This document shows positions 22,484-23,974 of a DNA stretch of 23,974 bases, piece by piece. The translations under genes were made by a program, and so were the position numbers. The DNA lies in assembly GCA_025360395.1 (NCBI GenBank), contig JANYCH010000194.1:1-23974 (forward strand), written 5' to 3'. Under the pieces are notes generated by a model. The model was not told where the DNA came from and searched no databases. It saw only the letters and a program-made list of their open reading frames with translations. This stretch comes from Cytophagales bacterium (GTDB taxonomy: Bacteria; Bacteroidota; Bacteroidia; Cytophagales; UBA9547). Numbering within the stretch: the stretch's first letter is position 1; every line of letters begins with the position of its first letter.

Positions 22484-23179
22484 TTACTTTCCTCTGGGTT
22501 CTATTGGTTTATCGGGTAATTTAAAATCCTTTTGGTATTCGTGATCTTTTTTAAGTTTAGTTGATTTTTTTCTTTTCCCAGGGTCTGTTACAGGTTCTCT
22601 TTGAAGTTCTCCGGTTTTAGGGTTTTGGATAAATTTCAATTTCTTTCTTCCCCGGTACTTTTTTCCATTGTGGATATGAACCATTTTGGTTTCACAAGAT
22701 TTGATCGGACATCTTTTCATTTTAAAGATGCGAAACCAGGTATCTTTCTTTTTATCATCCTTATAAGCTGGCGGAGCCTCTGAAGGAACTTGTTCTTCTG
22801 TTGCTTCTTCCATTGGGGGTGAATCTCCGGCTGGTGCTTCTTCTACAGCAGTTTCATTATTCTTACCCTTTTTACTTTTCTTCTTCTTAACCTTTTTCTC
22901 ATTTTCTTTAAACTCTTCTTCCTTAGGTTCCTCAATTGGGGCTGGTTCGTCTTCTACAGGTTCCTGTACTTTTTCTTTTTTGCTTTTGCGTTTTTCTTTT
23001 GATTCTTTCTCAGGCGGATTTTCATCTGCAGCAGGATCCTCTTTGATAGTCTCCTCTACTGGTGTTTCTTCAGGAGGTGTTTGTTCTTGCTTTGGTTGTT
23101 CAGTTGGGGCCTGTGCCAAACTGGTTTGGTGTAAAGCAAAAAAGAATACTGTGAAAAGTAAAAGTAAAGCTGCTTTCAC
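22484..23179 (-). CDS. Secreted Pro/Glu/Lys-rich protein with C-terminal Cys/His motif
   Basis: No ATG suits this frame. A GTG at 23177-23179 gives VKAALLLLFTVFFFALHQTS followed by LAQ, a good signal peptide of 231 residues in all; a TTG at 23189-23191 would add four residues but lies at the predicted transcript start. After the signal there are about 115 residues of low-complexity P/E/K sequence (PPEETPVEE, KVKKKKSKKGK), likely disordered. A compact C-terminal part follows: TWFRIFKMKRCPIKSCETKM, then VHIHNGKKYRGRKKLKFI, with CPxxxxC and HxH spaced as in a possible metal site. It ends in a basic tail. I do not recognise the family. It is monocistronic by spacing. Confidence 0.75.
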   Translation of the reverse strand: MKAALLLLFTVFFFALHQTSLAQAPTEQPKQEQTPPEETPVEETIKEDPAADENPPEKESKEKRKSKKEKVQEPVEDEPAPIEEPKEEEFKENEKKVKKKKSKKGKNNETAVEEAPAGDSPPMEEATEEQVPSEAPPAYKDDKKKDTWFRIFKMKRCPIKSCETKMVHIHNGKKYRGRKKLKFIQNPKTGELQREPVTDPGKRKKSTKLKKDHEYQKDFKLPDKPIEPRGK

Positions 23180-23196
23180 GCTATGGTACAATTATT

Positions 23197-23204
23197 CAAA
23201 GATA
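23197..23204 (-). promoter_or_regulatory. -7 element for the Pro/Glu/Lys-rich protein gene
   Basis: TATCTTTG on the minus strand fits TAnnTTTG and predicts a start near 23190, which favours the GTG at 23179 over the TTG at 23191. No TTG is found at -33 distance. Confidence 0.35.
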
Positions 23205-23258
23205 GAAAAATAATGGCATATAAGAAATAATGAAAGCAACTATATAGCCTATAAATAC

Positions 23259-23291
23259 AAAAGGACTACCTCTCGAAGAAATAGTCCTTTT
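23259..23291 (-). terminator. Intrinsic terminator after the partial barrel gene
   Basis: Perfect 10-bp arms AAAAGGACTA (23259-23268) and TAGTCCTTTT (23282-23291) with a 13-base loop, 17 bases beyond the TAA at 23309. The A/T ends provide a U stretch on either strand. Confidence 0.85.
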
Positions 23292-23308
23292 AAAAATCTT
23301 TATTAATA

Positions 23309-23929
23309 TTAAAATTTAAAACCTACATAAATACGTGGGTAGAAAATGCTCGCCCTGGCACTGAAAGTTGTATTATCAGTTCCTCCTGTGCTGTTTATAG
23401 TTTTGGTGGTTCCACTATAAGATAGTGAACCAAAGCCAATATCACCACCTACCGCAAATTTCTTCACTCTGAACCTAACACCTGGTGCAAATAAAGCACC
23501 TGCTGCAACATACCCATATTCAGAACCAGATTGACCATTTGCACCAATTATAACAGTGGGAGAAATTTCAAAAGAAAAGTCCAGAGCCATATCTTCGTTT
23601 AAGCCCAAAGTGAATTGAGGGCCAAATTTGATAAATCTTAAGTCAATATTTGTTGTCTTGTTATTATAATAAGCAGGCTTGTAAGAACTGTATCCGAATT
23701 GAAACCAGCTAACTTTAATTCCGAAACCAATTTTGTCCCTTTTAATGAAATACCATTGGTTTCCAATTTCAATATTTGGTTGAAAACCTAATGACTGCGC
23801 TGATGATGTAACACCATTGTTTTTTAAAACCATAGTAGGAAATGCAAAACCCAGGTTTAAGTAAAAACCATTGTTGATCCCCTTTCCACCTTGTAGGGAT
23901 TTAACTCCATTTGGGCCAGCAAACGATAA
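23309..23929 (-). CDS. Outer-membrane beta-barrel protein, N-terminus missing
   Basis: The frame ends SIFYPRIYVGFKF, a typical barrel terminus, and shows repeated amphipathic strands such as NQWYFIKRDKIGFGIKVSWF and ALDFSFEISPTVIIGANGQS. The ATG at 23831-23833 is internal. The frame continues upstream as LSFAGPNGVKSLQGGKGINN, then GFYLNLGFAFPT, which fits the first strand of a mature barrel. It then meets a GC-rich tail at 23930-23931, so the signal peptide and true start are not in this window. The frame stays open through the tail, but the tail's composition is foreign, so I end the gene at the junction. Function unknown. Confidence 0.82.
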   Translation of the reverse strand, partial: LSFAGPNGVKSLQGGKGINNGFYLNLGFAFPTMVLKNNGVTSSAQSLGFQPNIEIGNQWYFIKRDKIGFGIKVSWFQFGYSSYKPAYYNNKTTNIDLRFIKFGPQFTLGLNEDMALDFSFEISPTVIIGANGQSGSEYGYVAAGALFAPGVRFRVKKFAVGGDIGFGSLSYSGTTKTINSTGGTDNTTFSARASIFYPRIYVGFKF

Positions 23930-23930
23930 A

Positions 23931-23974
23931 GGCGCGCGCCGCGGACCGTGGAGCTCGAGGGGCTCACGCCCAAC
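23931..23974. other. GC-rich terminal tail, probably chimeric
   Basis: 35 of 44 bases are G or C, against AT-rich DNA up to 23930. On the plus strand one frame reads RAPRTVELEGLTPN, resembling the V-x-L-x-G-L-x-P-N-T strand of fibronectin type III domains in high-GC organisms. The abrupt composition switch inside a barrel gene suggests a misjoined read or contig-end artefact rather than native sequence. Confidence 0.7.

Overview
The window looks like a chromosomal stretch of a Bacteroidota bacterium, most likely of the Cytophagales/Cytophagaceae type. It is AT-rich and the genes are mostly housekeeping. Signal peptides often end in A-Q. There are many lipoproteins and outer-membrane barrels with no assigned function. 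Several promoters fit the Bacteroidota consensus TTG-N~19-TAnnTTTG, and Shine-Dalgarno sites are mostly absent. The order-level placement is inference from protein style, not from a marker-gene comparison.

Layout, left to right. Positions 1-929 hold groEL (5' part only, cut by the window edge) and groES on the minus strand; groES carries a one-base frameshift. Then come cmk with a 43-residue lipoprotein gene just upstream, a 312-residue lipoprotein gene and a 346-residue outer-membrane barrel gene, the last two each closed by a hairpin terminator (1-4.0 kb). An M42-type metallopeptidase and a 2-oxo acid dehydrogenase E2 subunit diverge from a shared promoter region (4.2-6.6 kb). Next are a PolX-type protein with an intact PHP nuclease domain but no polymerase acidic residues, and an outer-membrane protein gene overlapping coaX (6.7-10.6 kb).

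From 10.7 to 17.7 kb lies a tripartite RND efflux operon, transcribed leftwards: tetR-type regulator, TolC-like channel, lipoprotein adaptor, RND pump. A four-helix-bundle (23S rRNA intervening-sequence type) gene sits between adaptor and pump, bracketed by short inverted repeats. The regulator has a perfect palindrome exactly between its predicted -33 and -7 elements. Beyond it are a small secreted protein gene, a long acetyltransferase gene split by an in-frame TAG, a small lipoprotein gene, gyrA, a Pro/Glu/Lys-rich secreted protein gene and a partial outer-membrane barrel gene.

Two cross-cutting themes stand out. First, a short dispersed repeat (core TAGTATTGAGTATTGAG) recurs in gaps and repeatedly supplies the TAG stop codon of the gene beside it. 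Second, there are several broken or odd genes: groES frameshift, acetyltransferase nonsense codon, a four-helix-bundle gene with ATA where ATG is expected, and a GC-rich foreign-looking 44-base tail at the right end. The groES lesion and the tail suggest that assembly or base-call errors should be excluded before any biology is read into them. I found no tRNA, rRNA, CRISPR array, transposase or phage gene. No gene-free stretch exceeds 300 bases; the longest is about 215 bases (3999-4213).
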